DNA from: Crambe crambe
Taxonomy: Eukaryota; Porifera; Demospongiae; Poecilosclerida; Crambeidae
Direction of reading: 5' to 3'
DNA: 64,000 bases
Assembly (NCBI GenBank): GCA_963924555.1
Contig: OZ004592.1
Span: 3,348,001-3,412,000, forward strand
Part shown: positions 11,001-19,261 of the stretch, in pieces
Layout: each line of letters begins with the position of its first letter
Numbering within the stretch: the stretch's first letter is position 1
Program-made: the position numbers and the translations under genes
The notes under the pieces: model-generated
Told to the model about the DNA's origin: nothing
Database searches by the model: none
Seen by the model: the letters and a program-made list of their open reading frames with translations, nothing else

Positions 11001-13039
11001 GCTATTCTGGAGGGGCAGTTCTGGACATAGGCCAGAGTGCCAGTGAGGTTACTCCGTAGGCTGTTCTGGAGGGTACTGGGATCTCTGAGGGTAATAAATC
11101 GTTACTGTGATAAACTAGTTTACCTCTTGCAGGCCATCCATCTGAGCCAAATAAATTTTGTACTTGACTTCCTCCTGCCACCACTTCCTCCACCTCAACG
11201 CATTATCATTCCTACTGCACTGCCCCATCCACTAGCACCACAAGACCAAAGATACTTACACACCCTACCCTATACAAATAACATGCACTGCATGCTGCTC
11301 TACTTGGTATGTTGGTAATACTTGAAAACAAAACAAATAAACAAAAAAATTATTCTTGCAATCTCAGTACTTACTACAATTATAGAAGAGCAAAAAATCA
11401 TAATTATATCATCTTCTATTTCTTAGCCATTACTCGTAAAATAATAATGTTGCAAGCAGTTTTATTTCAGTGAGAATGCACATTATTCGCATGGAATTTA
11501 CATGCATATCGAAATAATTCAATGCACTGTTATGTGATGAGTTGACCGCTATAAAGTATTCAATTTTCTTCTTGATTACTTTAAGGTGGGTATTATTGGC
11601 GACTTGTTAATTTAGCGAATTTAGCGAGTAGGCCTTTATTTGCTAATATAAGTACACGCTAATAATAAAATTTCGTATAATTAGAAGTAATATTGAACAA
11701 AAACAGTGCTAGCTGTTTGAGTGTCCTGGTGGAGTTAGCTAGCTAGCTAGCTAGCTAGATCGCTATTGTCTTCATCAGAGTCTGTTTCGGATACTTCTGA
11801 TTTCATGGACTCAAGAATGGCAGCAGTAGGGTGGAAAAAGGCAGGAGTGACAGGTGATTGAAGTATCACTATTCCCAGTGAAGATCCTTTTTGTTCAATT
11901 CTACAAAAACTAACTCTCCAATGATAGTTACTGACACAATAATGCATTGTATTGTTTGTGCCTGATATTCTTGAAGCAACTTCATATAAAACTACATTTA
12001 AGAATAGAATACACAAAGCTCAAAATTAATACCCGCCAAATACGGTATCCCCTTAAAACACTGAAATTAGTAGCCGCTAATAATACCCACCTTAAGGTAG
12101 CTTCTTTCGTTCTTCTACAAGGTGTATAAAATTTTTCTATTTAGTATGTATTTGGCCCAAGATTGGAAAAAAAAAGTACATACCAAGTGATTACATACCA
12201 AGTATGTGTAATGTGATATTAAAGTTTTAGCTCATGGAAGGTCTGATTTTTTTTGCATGCTGGCTACTGACAAATCACAGGATAGCAGGAGATTAAGTTT
12301 TATAGCTTCTAGTCTAGCCAAGTTATATGACCCAGCCAACCCCTTCAGTCCTGCTGCGCAACTTGTGCCTATGACCACCCTTACCAACTCAACCGCAACA
12401 GCTCACAAGTTGCTGCACAGTAGATGGAGCCATAGCTATACCTCTATCTATGATAGAGCTTAGAAAGGCTTCAAACATTAGCTAGTCACCCATAAAAGCT
12501 TTGTGCACAGAGAATCCAACAACAGAGTCATGTCAAACTAAGGTAGGCTTTCCAGCTTATATGCTTGCAAACATAAATGCTACTTCACTACCTTGTTGCT
12601 CATCCTAGACTTTAGTTGGCGCTTCATAGCATGAACTAGCTTCTCATCTCCTAGCTGGTAACCACGTCCCTTGTGCAGTCATTAATTTTTTCTACTTGGT
12701 ATGCAGTTGGACTTGAACATTACTGATCACATTCATTACATTTTAAATTAGCTTTTATTCATAGTTTTGCAGATTTAAGAGCTAAATGACCTTTGACCTC
12801 CATCTGGCCACAGCCCAGTAAACATGTGAACATGAGCACACTCTGCAATGCAACCAGGAAAGTTATTTCTTCATACAGGTCCAGTCATATCAAGCTAGTT
12901 GATTAAGAAATTTACCTCATATTTAATGATATTTCCATACTGAGAGAATTTATCAATGATATAGGAAGATGCAGATGGAGGAAATCCAAACACAGTCACC
13001 CAACACTCATCAAAATCTTCACCATATGTCACTTCCTTG
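2055..13039 (-). CDS. NUP35: NUP35 (nucleoporin Nup53/Nup35), 3' half, five exons
   Basis: Nuclear pore scaffold protein; in animals it binds NUP93, NUP155 and NDC1 and has an RRM-like dimerisation domain and a C-terminal amphipathic membrane-binding helix. Exons read on the minus strand: 13039-12916 (KEVTYGEDFDE then WVTVFGFPPSASSYI, the start of the Nup35 RRM); 9905-9846 (VMSNGNWMHILYQSKLDAKK); 7468-7400 (ALSKNGKVFGNGIMVGV); 7333-7235 (VTMRPLNAAYHASTS); 2094-2055 (SKAMEYMFGW then TGA). All junctions have AG/GT sites, and phases match for the first four exons. The last exon needs phase 2, so a short exon between 2.1 and 7.2 kb remains unseen. The order and wording follow vertebrate NUP35 closely from memory of the family. 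The N-terminal FG-poor region is not placed with certainty. Introns hold a Fanzor remnant, a Penelope fragment and several MITEs. Confidence 0.92.
2690..3190 (-). pseudogene. Penelope-like element, GIY-YIG endonuclease C-terminus and 3' end
   Basis: Reading leftwards, about 3180-2941 encodes fragments RLEQRMSEHQDACRKGE, then ELRVKEALHIHLTPEDK, the hallmark tail of the GIY-YIG endonuclease that follows the reverse transcriptase in Penelope-like elements (KSAVAEH...EALHI). Frames are broken, the reverse transcriptase is missing, and the copy is 5'-truncated. Downstream, at 2729-2694, is a stable hairpin (GGCCTG/CAGGCC) next to GAAACGTC that recurs after the other Penelope fragments here. It lies on the NUP35 strand inside an intron. 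Confidence 0.72.
2694..2729 (-). ncRNA. Hammerhead-like hairpin at Penelope 3' end
   Basis: On the minus strand: CTAAGGA, then a perfect 6-bp stem GGCCTG-loop-CAGGCC, then GAAAC. This resembles the hammerhead core (CUGANGA, stem II, GAAA) but has A for the essential G5, so it is probably inactive. Penelope-like elements are known to carry hammerhead motifs. Confidence 0.35.
4501..4772. mobile_element. Palindromic MITE, AGTAGGGATG family
   Basis: Left arm (TTATTCTAAATAAAA, then GGGATGGCTGTATGCAGTTC) is the inverted complement of the right arm (GAATTGCACACAGCCATCC, then TTTAGAATAAATA). The centre carries a second nested palindrome (GAGCTAACTATTCCTACTTC and its complement). No coding capacity. 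Near-identical copies lie at 9219-9345 (truncated) and 30407-30690. Confidence 0.75.
5435..7060 (+). pseudogene. Decayed Fanzor (eukaryotic TnpB-like, RuvC RNA-guided nuclease) gene
   Basis: Fanzors are transposon-encoded relatives of TnpB/Cas12 that cut DNA guided by an omega-RNA. Successive frames give, in family order: an N-terminal helical stretch EVLTAHKLTKLGYFFFKAY (5530-5590), a middle region with YRLSQVMPDSN (about 6030-6070), the RuvC-I motif GLDPGKKNVAT (6430-6465, catalytic Asp in DPG), a basic helix, SEARFVNNVASTYGKKLV (6735-6795), PTIGLRKTLSTR (about 6820-6860), and a C-x-x-C zinc-ribbon half LCRNCKRPF (about 6890-6920). A decayed RuvC-III-like CDAN (7027-7038; functional copies have RDxNAA) ends it. 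At least four frameshifts or stops make it non-functional. Length of about 540 codons fits a Fanzor. It sits antisense in an intron of NUP35. No ends of a carrier transposon were identified. Confidence 0.82.
7592..7822 (+). CDS. Unassigned acidic open frame in NUP35 intron
   Basis: Seventy-six codons, very acidic (THFFDSDLLNEFEAVDAEY, later GGEESDSCD and REEDEAEE). The composition resembles the acidic N-termini of some transposases such as piggyBac, but no diagnostic motif is present and the sequence after the stop is not coding. It could be a transposase fragment or chance. Antisense to NUP35. Confidence 0.2.
   Translation: MWMTHFFDSDLLNEFEAVDAEYSPEAQQSDYSMISRTSDDGGEESDSCDGANLSIREEDEAEEIHSCGKLVVATLA
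7823..9845. other. NUP35 intron without recognised gene
   Basis: Between the exons at 7468 and 9846 I see no coding region beyond the acidic frame at 7592-7822. A truncated AGTAGGGATG-family MITE occupies roughly 9219-9345 (AAAAGTAGGGATGGCTGTGT and ACTATTCCTACTTCACTCCC). Confidence 0.45.
10053..11325. mobile_element. Non-autonomous TIR element, ACATACCAAGTAG family
   Basis: Left end TTACATACCAAGTAGAAATA (about 10056) is the inverse of the right end CTACTTGGTATGTTGG (about 11300-11315), about 1.26 kb apart. The interior is shared with the cluster at 31.8-34.0 kb (a block containing AAGCCTTGATTGCAGACAGA, and a GGAGGTAGGCCCAAGGGC minisatellite unit around 10950-11080). A minus-strand frame inside (10437-10198) is conserved with 32101-31790 but matches no family I know. 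An inverted copy of the AGTCAGCTC/TCATTGAAATT repeat lies at 10897-10935. Confidence 0.6.
12171..12715. mobile_element. TIR element, ACATACCAAGTAG family, short copy
   Basis: ACATACCAAGTG followed by ACATACCAAGTATGTGTAAT at 12178-12210 and the inverse CTACTTGGTATGCAG near 12695-12710 bracket about 0.5 kb without coding capacity. It lies in the intron between NUP35 exons at 9905 and 12916. Confidence 0.45.
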
Positions 13040-13817
13040 CTATAAAGATATATTTTAAAATGATCCTGAGCAATGAAGAATATCTTTTTCAAGAGCCTTT
13101 CTTAACCTCTAAAGTACTGTACAAGTTTCAGTTACTGACAAGTACAATTAATTTAGAGTTATTACATACACTATACTTTGAATCTACACATTGCTGGAAC
13201 CTAGATTACTTTGAATAGGAAATCAAGCCAAATAACAACCATTATGTGTAAGTGAATCTACCAACACTTGAGCTACAAGCTTTAAAAATGAGCTATGTAA
13301 CTGCCCTGAATTAGATTGATTGAATAGCTGCAAAAATTAGTTGAGGTAAAAATTTTATTTTCATACTGGCATTCAATAGATGAGATTCAAGGTTCAGAAA
13401 GCAAGGTGTTTTACAGAAGAAAAAATCTTTTGCATAAGCACACATCACAATTGTGTTGATCACCAGCGGATACTATTAAAGCTTTCAAGTGGCAACAAAT
13501 GTCCTAAGAAACATGCTGTTGTTTTTTCCTTGGATACAAACTTAAAGACAGTCTTCTTCCAATTTCCTACTGCCTAGATTCTAAGGAGGTATGACAAAGA
13601 CTATGTTACTATAATAACTGTTCACATAAGATAGATAATATAAATTTCAATGGAGTAGGGTTTGAATATCTAGAGTGCTCCTGAATATATACATGCATAA
13701 ACAAAACAAAAAAACAACAACAAAATTTTTTATGTTCCTTTAATTGCACATGTTGTGTAATGTAAGTAAGTCATGCCTTATCTGGCTTACACTCTACACT
13801 AGAGAAAAGAAAGACAG

Positions 13818-14183
13818 TTCTCATCTCCCTGTTCATGTGGCAAGTTTTATTTGGGGGAAACAGTCAGAAGATTAGAAACTAGATTGAAGGAACACATAGA
13901 TGCATGTGAGAAAGGAATGTGGGAGAAGTCAGCTATAGCTGAGCATGCCTGGGTGGAAGGACATAGGATATTGTGGGAAGAAGCATCAATTGTGGACAGG
14001 GCAAGAAGCCAAACTGAACTATTAATGAAAGAGGCTTTACACATCAGAAGTGAAACACCAAGTGACATTTTGAACAAGGATGGGGGTTTGGATATTCATG
14101 GATGCTGGGTAGAAACCATAAAAACACTAAAACAAAGACAAGAGACAGAATCTACACAGGCTATTTACACAAACAGCCTCTAG
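13818..14183 (+). pseudogene. Penelope-like GIY-YIG endonuclease fragment
   Basis: Frame opens upstream without a Met: SPCSCGKFYLGETVRRLE (13824-13877) is the GIY-YIG start with the C-x-C pair seen in Penelope/Neptune proteins. It continues RLKEHIDACEKGMWEKSA, IAEHAWVEGHRILWEE and LLMKEALHI, ending at 14183. This is the DNA-nicking domain that normally follows the Penelope reverse transcriptase; the reverse transcriptase is absent, so the copy is 5'-truncated, although the domain itself is unbroken. The 3' tail carries the hairpin at 14242-14271. Confidence 0.8.
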
Positions 14184-14241
14184 CCATTGCAAAATTTGAA
14201 TTTAAATCTTTTTTGTTTATTTAATTTTTGTAATCATAAAA

Positions 14242-14271
14242 CTGTGAAGAAGGCTAGAGACCTAGCCGAAA
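14242..14271 (+). ncRNA. Hammerhead-like hairpin at Penelope 3' end
   Basis: CTGTGAAGAA, then stem GGCTAG-AGAC-CTAGCC, then GAAATG. Position after the GIY-YIG frame and the stem-plus-GAAA layout match the motifs at 2694-2729 and 29278-29308. The CUGANGA half is degraded here. Confidence 0.33.
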
Positions 14272-14416
14272 TGTAGGTTTCAAAAAGAAATTTGTTAAGC
14301 TGAATATAAAAGAGAAAATAAAAGAAGTTCTCATCTTGCATGTACTTTTACATTCTTGTGAAAAACTTAAATACTATGCACCAGGTATGTATTAGCATGA
14401 TTATAATGATAATTGC

Positions 14417-14479
14417 AGCAAGCGAGCGCAGCGAGCGAGCTGACTCTCAGGTCATGACTCATTGAAATTGTAGATATAT
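14417..14479 (+). repeat. Short dispersed repeat ending in (TA)n
   Basis: GCAGCGAGCGAGCTGACTCT, then CAGGTCATGACTCATTGAAA and ATATATA. A direct copy is at 15495-15560; inverted copies are at 10897-10935 and 4129-4165; a fragment is at 7164-7185. The AT-dinucleotide tail suggests a short retroposon end or a MITE that prefers TA-rich sites. Confidence 0.6.
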
Positions 14480-15486
14480 AGACCTTATTCGATTACGTCA
14501 TAGTTTTTATTACATGCGCGCACTATCGCCATGCTGAGTGGCAAAAGTGTACAGCAAGCTTACCGAGTGGCAGCTGTTTTGTGTAGCTATGGCGAGTGGC
14601 TTTAGTAGGAACTATTCTAAATACCATGTAGAGCAAGAGAAGTGTGTCAAGGACAGCTACAGAGAGAAGCTGGACTTGATTGGACCTGGTATGGACACTT
14701 GATTGGACCTGGTATGGATGATCCATACACCCTGACACCTGCAGCAGCTGTTGATATTACTGTGAATATGCCAATCTGCCAGAGGTAGAGTGTACAATTA
14801 CCTGATAGCTATTGCTAATGTCACATGTTTCTTCAAGTATAGCATTTTATCTGAACTACTTGCCAAGTGGTGGCTACACCAAACCACATTTGCCATTGAA
14901 GACAAGTGATGGTAACAGCAATGCTATAGCTGATAGCTCTGTGTCCGAGTCACTAGAGGAGAAGTGGTGTTATTGCAGAAGAGGTGAAGATGTAGGGGAT
15001 ATGATCATGTGTGAAAGCAAGAAGTGTGCAATAGAATGGTTTCATTTGGGATGTCAAAGAATAACATATGCACAAATATCAGGAAAATGGTACTGCCCTG
15101 ATTGTAGGAAAACTGTAAAATAATCATTTATACAGTTATACTTGTATTTCAGTTGTGCCACCAATTTTAAAAAACAATACAATACAATGTGACAAAAATA
15201 ATGTATAACAGGGTACAACCAACTTGCAACAATTACATAAAGCACAATATTTTATCAATTCTACTAATTCTGATTCAGGGGTCATTATCATGTTAATTAG
15301 AATAGTTGATTATAATATATTGTATTTTTGCCTCAGACTTGCTCCACATGTATTCTAACCCAAGATAGCTGACGTGGTGCTTTCTTGACAAATGATTTTT
15401 TCCCCCTCTTGTAAAGGGTGGGATATTTATTTCTGTTGCCTCGACCAACTGCACAAGCAGGATAGTCACCACTCAGAATAAGGTCT
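14480..15486 (+). mobile_element. 1-kb TIR element with PHD-finger gene
   Basis: Ends AGACCTTATTC (14480-14490) and GAATAAGGTCT (15476-15486) are perfect 11-bp inverted repeats, with ATAT on both flanks as a possible target duplication. It encodes two pieces of a larger protein: YHVEQEKCVKDSYREKL near 14620-14670 and a PHD finger (14941-15120). The first piece resembles the start of the YqaJ-exonuclease/PHD proteins common in sponge, cnidarian and fish repeats, so the element looks internally deleted. A 25-bp tandem duplication (TTGATTGGACCTGGTATGGA) at 14676-14722 breaks the frame. Confidence 0.6.
14812..15123 (+). CDS. PHD-finger protein fragment (transposon-encoded)
   Basis: One hundred and three codons. 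Residues about 52-100 form a C4HC3 PHD zinc finger: CYC ... CESKKC ... WFHLGC ... WYCPDC, with the WFH and WYC aromatic positions typical of ING-like PHD fingers that bind the histone H3 tail. The N-terminal half (LPSGGYTKPHLP) is probably the C-terminal end of the missing central domain; the annotated Met is arbitrary because the exon likely begins at an acceptor upstream. Related long proteins join this finger to a YqaJ recombinase domain. Function here, if any, is unknown. Confidence 0.7.
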   Translation: MLMSHVSSSIAFYLNYLPSGGYTKPHLPLKTSDGNSNAIADSSVSESLEEKWCYCRRGEDVGDMIMCESKKCAIEWFHLGCQRITYAQISGKWYCPDCRKTVK

Positions 15487-15584
15487 ATATAATTGCAGCG
15501 AGCGAGCTGACTCTCAGGTCATGACTCATTGAAATTCTAAATATATATATATATATATATCAGAGAGTGCGCTAGCACTCTCTA

Positions 15585-16370
15585 AGTAGGGATGGCAGGA
15601 GGTCATAAGACTGTATAAACTAAAAACTCTTCTTTCTCCTCTACCCTTACTCTACAGGTTCTCAGAAGGCTACAGTGAATTATTACATTTACAAAGAAGA
15701 GAGGAGAATGTTCAAAAACTAAAAATTCATTCGCTAACATAAGAAAAAAACGATGTCTAAAAATTGACTTTTGTTCTATTTCTTTATAATAATAATAATA
15801 ATAATAATAAGGATAATAATCAGATCAGCGTACCGACTTACTGGCTATAATCATCAAAATTCTGCTTTGGCCATCTGTTAGAGCGGCACCTAGAGGCTGA
15901 TCTTTTGCTATTAGCTTTGACTAAGGCTCTACTTCACTATTCAATAGCACTCGGCACTAGCTAACCTTTCTACACCATTTTGAAGCGCACGTCAGTAGGG
16001 GGCATGGCTTATGGGCGGAGCCGCAAAAGCTTTTAATCGTTATTTATTTCTTATCCGATGATGTTCCAGTCACTCTTTGCTGAATTACAGTACAGATGCT
16101 CATCCTATAGCCAGTATATACACTTGGCTGTACTCTCAGTTGAAGTGATACATTCAACTTCAAGCACTAAGAAAAAAGAAAAGAAACAAGTGAGCGCAAA
16201 AAATTTCTTCTAGCTGGGCTGTATAATGTACTGCAGCCTCATATGAAAACAATCCCTACTTTTACAATGGCCCATAGCTAGCGGTAGGCAGTGGATGTAA
16301 ATGTAGGGATTGTTTTCAATGAGGCTGCAGTACATTATACAGCCCAGCTAGATTTTAGGACATCCCTACT
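15585..16370. mobile_element. TIR element, AGTAGGGATG family, with TA duplication
   Basis: Left AGTAGGGATG (15585) and right CATCCCTACT (ending 16370) are inverted, each flanked by TA, which points to a Tc1/mariner-type end. The interior is non-coding, with an (AAT)n run at 15786-15815 and a strong palindrome at 16210-16351 (CTAGCTGGGCTGTATAATGT and its complement). A related copy is spread over 35.5-36.55 kb, its right end inverted at 36420-36540; solo ends occur at 29698. Confidence 0.65.
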
Positions 16371-16386
16371 TAACCTTTTTTTGGCA

Positions 16387-16440
16387 AGCGAAGTGAGCCA
16401 CTCTCTGGTCATGTCAACGGGAGCTCGAGATATATAATAT
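16387..16440 (+). repeat. Dispersed repeat flanking the LINE (left copy)
   Basis: GCGAAGTGAGCCACTCTCTG, then GTCATGTCAACGGGAGCTCG and a TA tail. A direct copy lies at 19204-19260 on the far side of the LINE. It resembles the 14417 repeat in layout (GCGAG-rich start, ACTCTC, GTCATG, TA-rich tail). Confidence 0.6.
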
Positions 16441-16451
16441 ATACACAATAG

Positions 16452-18900
16452 CTAGCAATAACAGCAAACTATCATGGTACTCTTACAGACTATCTGGGAT
16501 CACTATGCTCTACCCATGAGAATATTATTATTATTGGAGACTTCAATTACCCGGACATATGTTGGTCTACGCTAACAGCAACTACACTTCATTCCAACCA
16601 ATTTTGCGACTTTACGTTAAAGTATAACTTGCTGCAACTTATTGATTGCCCTACTCATGTTAGAGGTAACATCCTAGACTTAGTCCTTGTCAACAACAGT
16701 GACTTGGTGAATGGAATAACAATTTGTAAGGATGACGAGTGTCTTATACAATCGGATCACTTCCCAATACATCTAAACTTAAATATAAAGACGAAACAGG
16801 AATGCAGTAAGAAGCCTACCCTTGTGTATGATTATCAGAAAGCTGACTGGAGAGGCCTCTGTGATTACCTAATGGATGAGGACTTTAGTGCTTGTTTTGA
16901 GTCGGAAGATGTAGAATTAATCTGGGCAATATTTAAGCTAATAACTACATCAGCTATGGAGAAATTTATACCTAGAGTGAGACTGAAGAATCACCAATTT
17001 CCGAAACGGTTTGATGCCGATCTGAGGCATAGGTCCAATTGCCTTAATACATTGCGGAGAAAATGTCCTGTGAACAAAAATGAGACAGCTAAAGACAAGT
17101 TTATGCAGACCGAAAAATGCTTCGAAGAAGACTGTCGAATGGCAAAAACAGCATATGAGAAAAGGCTTATTGACAAAGTGGCAAATTCTGGGAGTAGAGA
17201 TCTATTCAAGTACATTGCGTACTTGAAAGAAGGAGGAGTGATCCCAAAGACAGTCTACTTAAATTCTGAGACAGCATCCAATGATGAGGAGAGAGCTTCA
17301 CTTTATTTCAATTCTGTATTTACAGTGAGCTCGTACACCTTGCCACTTGTTCCTGAACTCCCTACATCAACATAAAATCCCCACTGAATGGAAAATACAT
17401 TGTATCTCTCCTATACACAAATATGGAGATAGAGCCATGGTCAACAATTATAGGCCAATCTCTTTGCTTAGTACTACATCTAAAGTCATGGAACGCCTCA
17501 TATACAACAAATGTTATAGATTCATAGAAACAAAATTGTCAGCAGCACAATTTGGATTTAGAGTTAATCACTCTACGGTGCAGCAACTTCTAATATTCTA
17601 TAGTCAAGTATATGGCCAAGAAGGAGCTTGTAACTTGGCAGACGTAATATTTCTTGACTTCGCTAAAGCATTTGATACTGTGCCCCATCACCAATTATTA
17701 TTGAAGTTACGAAATATAGGAATCACTGGAAAGCTATGGCTTTGGTTGAAAGAGTATCTGCTGGGAAGAGTGCACTGTGTAAGTATAGATGGAGTCAAGT
17801 CAGGTCTTCTACCAGTAACCTCAGGGGTACCGCAAGGTAGTATCCTTGGTCCTTTGTTCTTCTTGGTCTATGTTAATGATTTACCAGACTATGTCATCCA
17901 TTCAAAGCTGCTGTTGTTTGCAGACGATGCCAAGTGCTTAAAAAGAATAGCATGCTCGGAGGACATCGCCCGCCTACAAGAAGATCTCGATTCCTTGAAC
18001 AATTGGAGCCTACAATGGAAACTGAAATTTAAAGAATCCAAATGCATCCATATGAGAATAGGTGGTGAATCAGTAGACCCCTCTCTTTACGAAATTAATA
18101 GCGTTCCTATCCCTACCCAGTCAAACAATAAGGATCTGGGAATACTAATTTCATCTGATCAGACATGGAGTGATCATATAAGACATATCACAGCAAGAGC
18201 ATACAAGATTTTGGGTCTATTGAGACGTACCTTTTCTTCGACAAACTCTATACACGAAAAGAAGATGTTATACATATCCCTGGTCAGATCTCAGCTGGTT
18301 TACTGCTCAGAAATATGGAAGCCTTGCTATAGAAAGGATATCGAGAAACTTGAAAAGGTTCAGAGGCGGTCAACAAAATTTATACTCAATGACTATAAGA
18401 TGGATTACAAGAAGAGACTGACCAAGTTGAACCTGCTACCGCTAATGTACATGTTAGACCTGAGAGACATAATGTTTTGTGTAAAACAAGATCGGGCCTG
18501 CATAAGAAAATGAATATTACAAGATCCAAAAAGAATATATGTAGGAATTTCTACTTTAACCGTATCGCTAGGATCTGGAACAAGCTGCCCCCACAGGATA
18601 TAAACAGACCTCTTGCCTCTATAAAACAAAGTATGATCAAGGAATTAACAGATCACTTTATATCTACTTATGACCCCAATAACCCATGCACTCTCCACTT
18701 CATCTGTCCGTGTGCTAAATGTTCCCACTTTCCACAACCACCTCTCTTTAACTAAAATTTTAACTGCATGGACGGCTGTCACACACCCTGACAGACCGAC
18801 AATACAACTCAACATTTTCATTCCTTTTCATTGTGCAAGTCATGATGTAATAAAGTATTGTGAAGCATTAAAAAAAATTTTTTTAAATAATAATACGCAT
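16452..18900 (+). pseudogene. Jockey/CR1-like non-LTR retrotransposon (LINE), truncated and broken
   Basis: Open from 16452 to 17375: C-terminal part of an apurinic-type endonuclease with GDFNYPDICW (16536) and SDHFPIHLN (about 16755), followed by a linker. A deletion with a frameshift near 17347-17375 removes the first reverse-transcriptase blocks. Frame 17347-18513 then gives RT motifs YRPISLLS, DFAKAFDTVPHH, GVPQGSILGP and the catalytic LLLFADDAK (FADD), followed by the thumb. A last frame shift at about 18477 gives FYFNRIARIWNKLPP, typical of the CR1/jockey C-terminus, ending at 18755. The 3' UTR ends near 18900 in an A/T-rich tail. The element copies its RNA by target-primed reverse transcription; this copy cannot. 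Confidence 0.88.
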
Positions 18901-19010
18901 GCACACGTTCGTTTGACCTTCGACCCCACAAATGAAACATGCCCATAGCACTTAGAACAAATAGCTAGAGCTTATTGCTTTCTACAGCATTTTGTCATAG
19001 AGGCGCTAAG

Positions 19011-19060
19011 TGGATTGTAGGCACGCTAAGTGGATTGTAGGCACACGCTTTCTAAGTGCT
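19011..19060. repeat. Twenty-base tandem duplication
   Basis: GCTAAGTGGATTGTAGGCAC occurs twice in a row (19013-19053). It sits in the short stretch between the two LINEs. Confidence 0.7.
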
Positions 19061-19073
19061 TGTGGTAAGCATT

Positions 19074-19145
19074 ATACAGCCTCCTGTGTATGCAGCTGCC
19101 ACAACCACTGCAATATCTTAGGCCAATGAGTCAAAGTACAAATGA
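19074..19145 (+). repeat. About 70-bp direct repeat, left copy
   Basis: ACAGCCTCCTGTGTATGCAG, then CTGCCACAACCACTGCAATA and TCTTAGG recur at 21092-21165, bracketing the RLE-type LINE and its flank. It could be an unusually long insertion duplication or two members of a repeat. Confidence 0.7.
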
Positions 19146-19203
19146 CTTTCACGAACTGCTTTGCTCACTGATTGAATATGTTACACGAACATACCCTAGT
19201 TGG

Positions 19204-19260
19204 CGAGTGAGGGAAGTGAGCCACTCTCTGATCATGTCAACGGGAGCTCAAGATATAATT
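19204..19260 (+). repeat. Dispersed repeat flanking the LINEs (right copy)
   Basis: GAAGTGAGCCACTCTCTGAT, then CATGTCAACGGGAGCTCAAG and TA-rich tail, a direct copy of 16387-16440. It directly abuts the poly-T (antisense poly-A) tail of the next LINE at 19262. Confidence 0.6.
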
Positions 19261-19261
19261 A

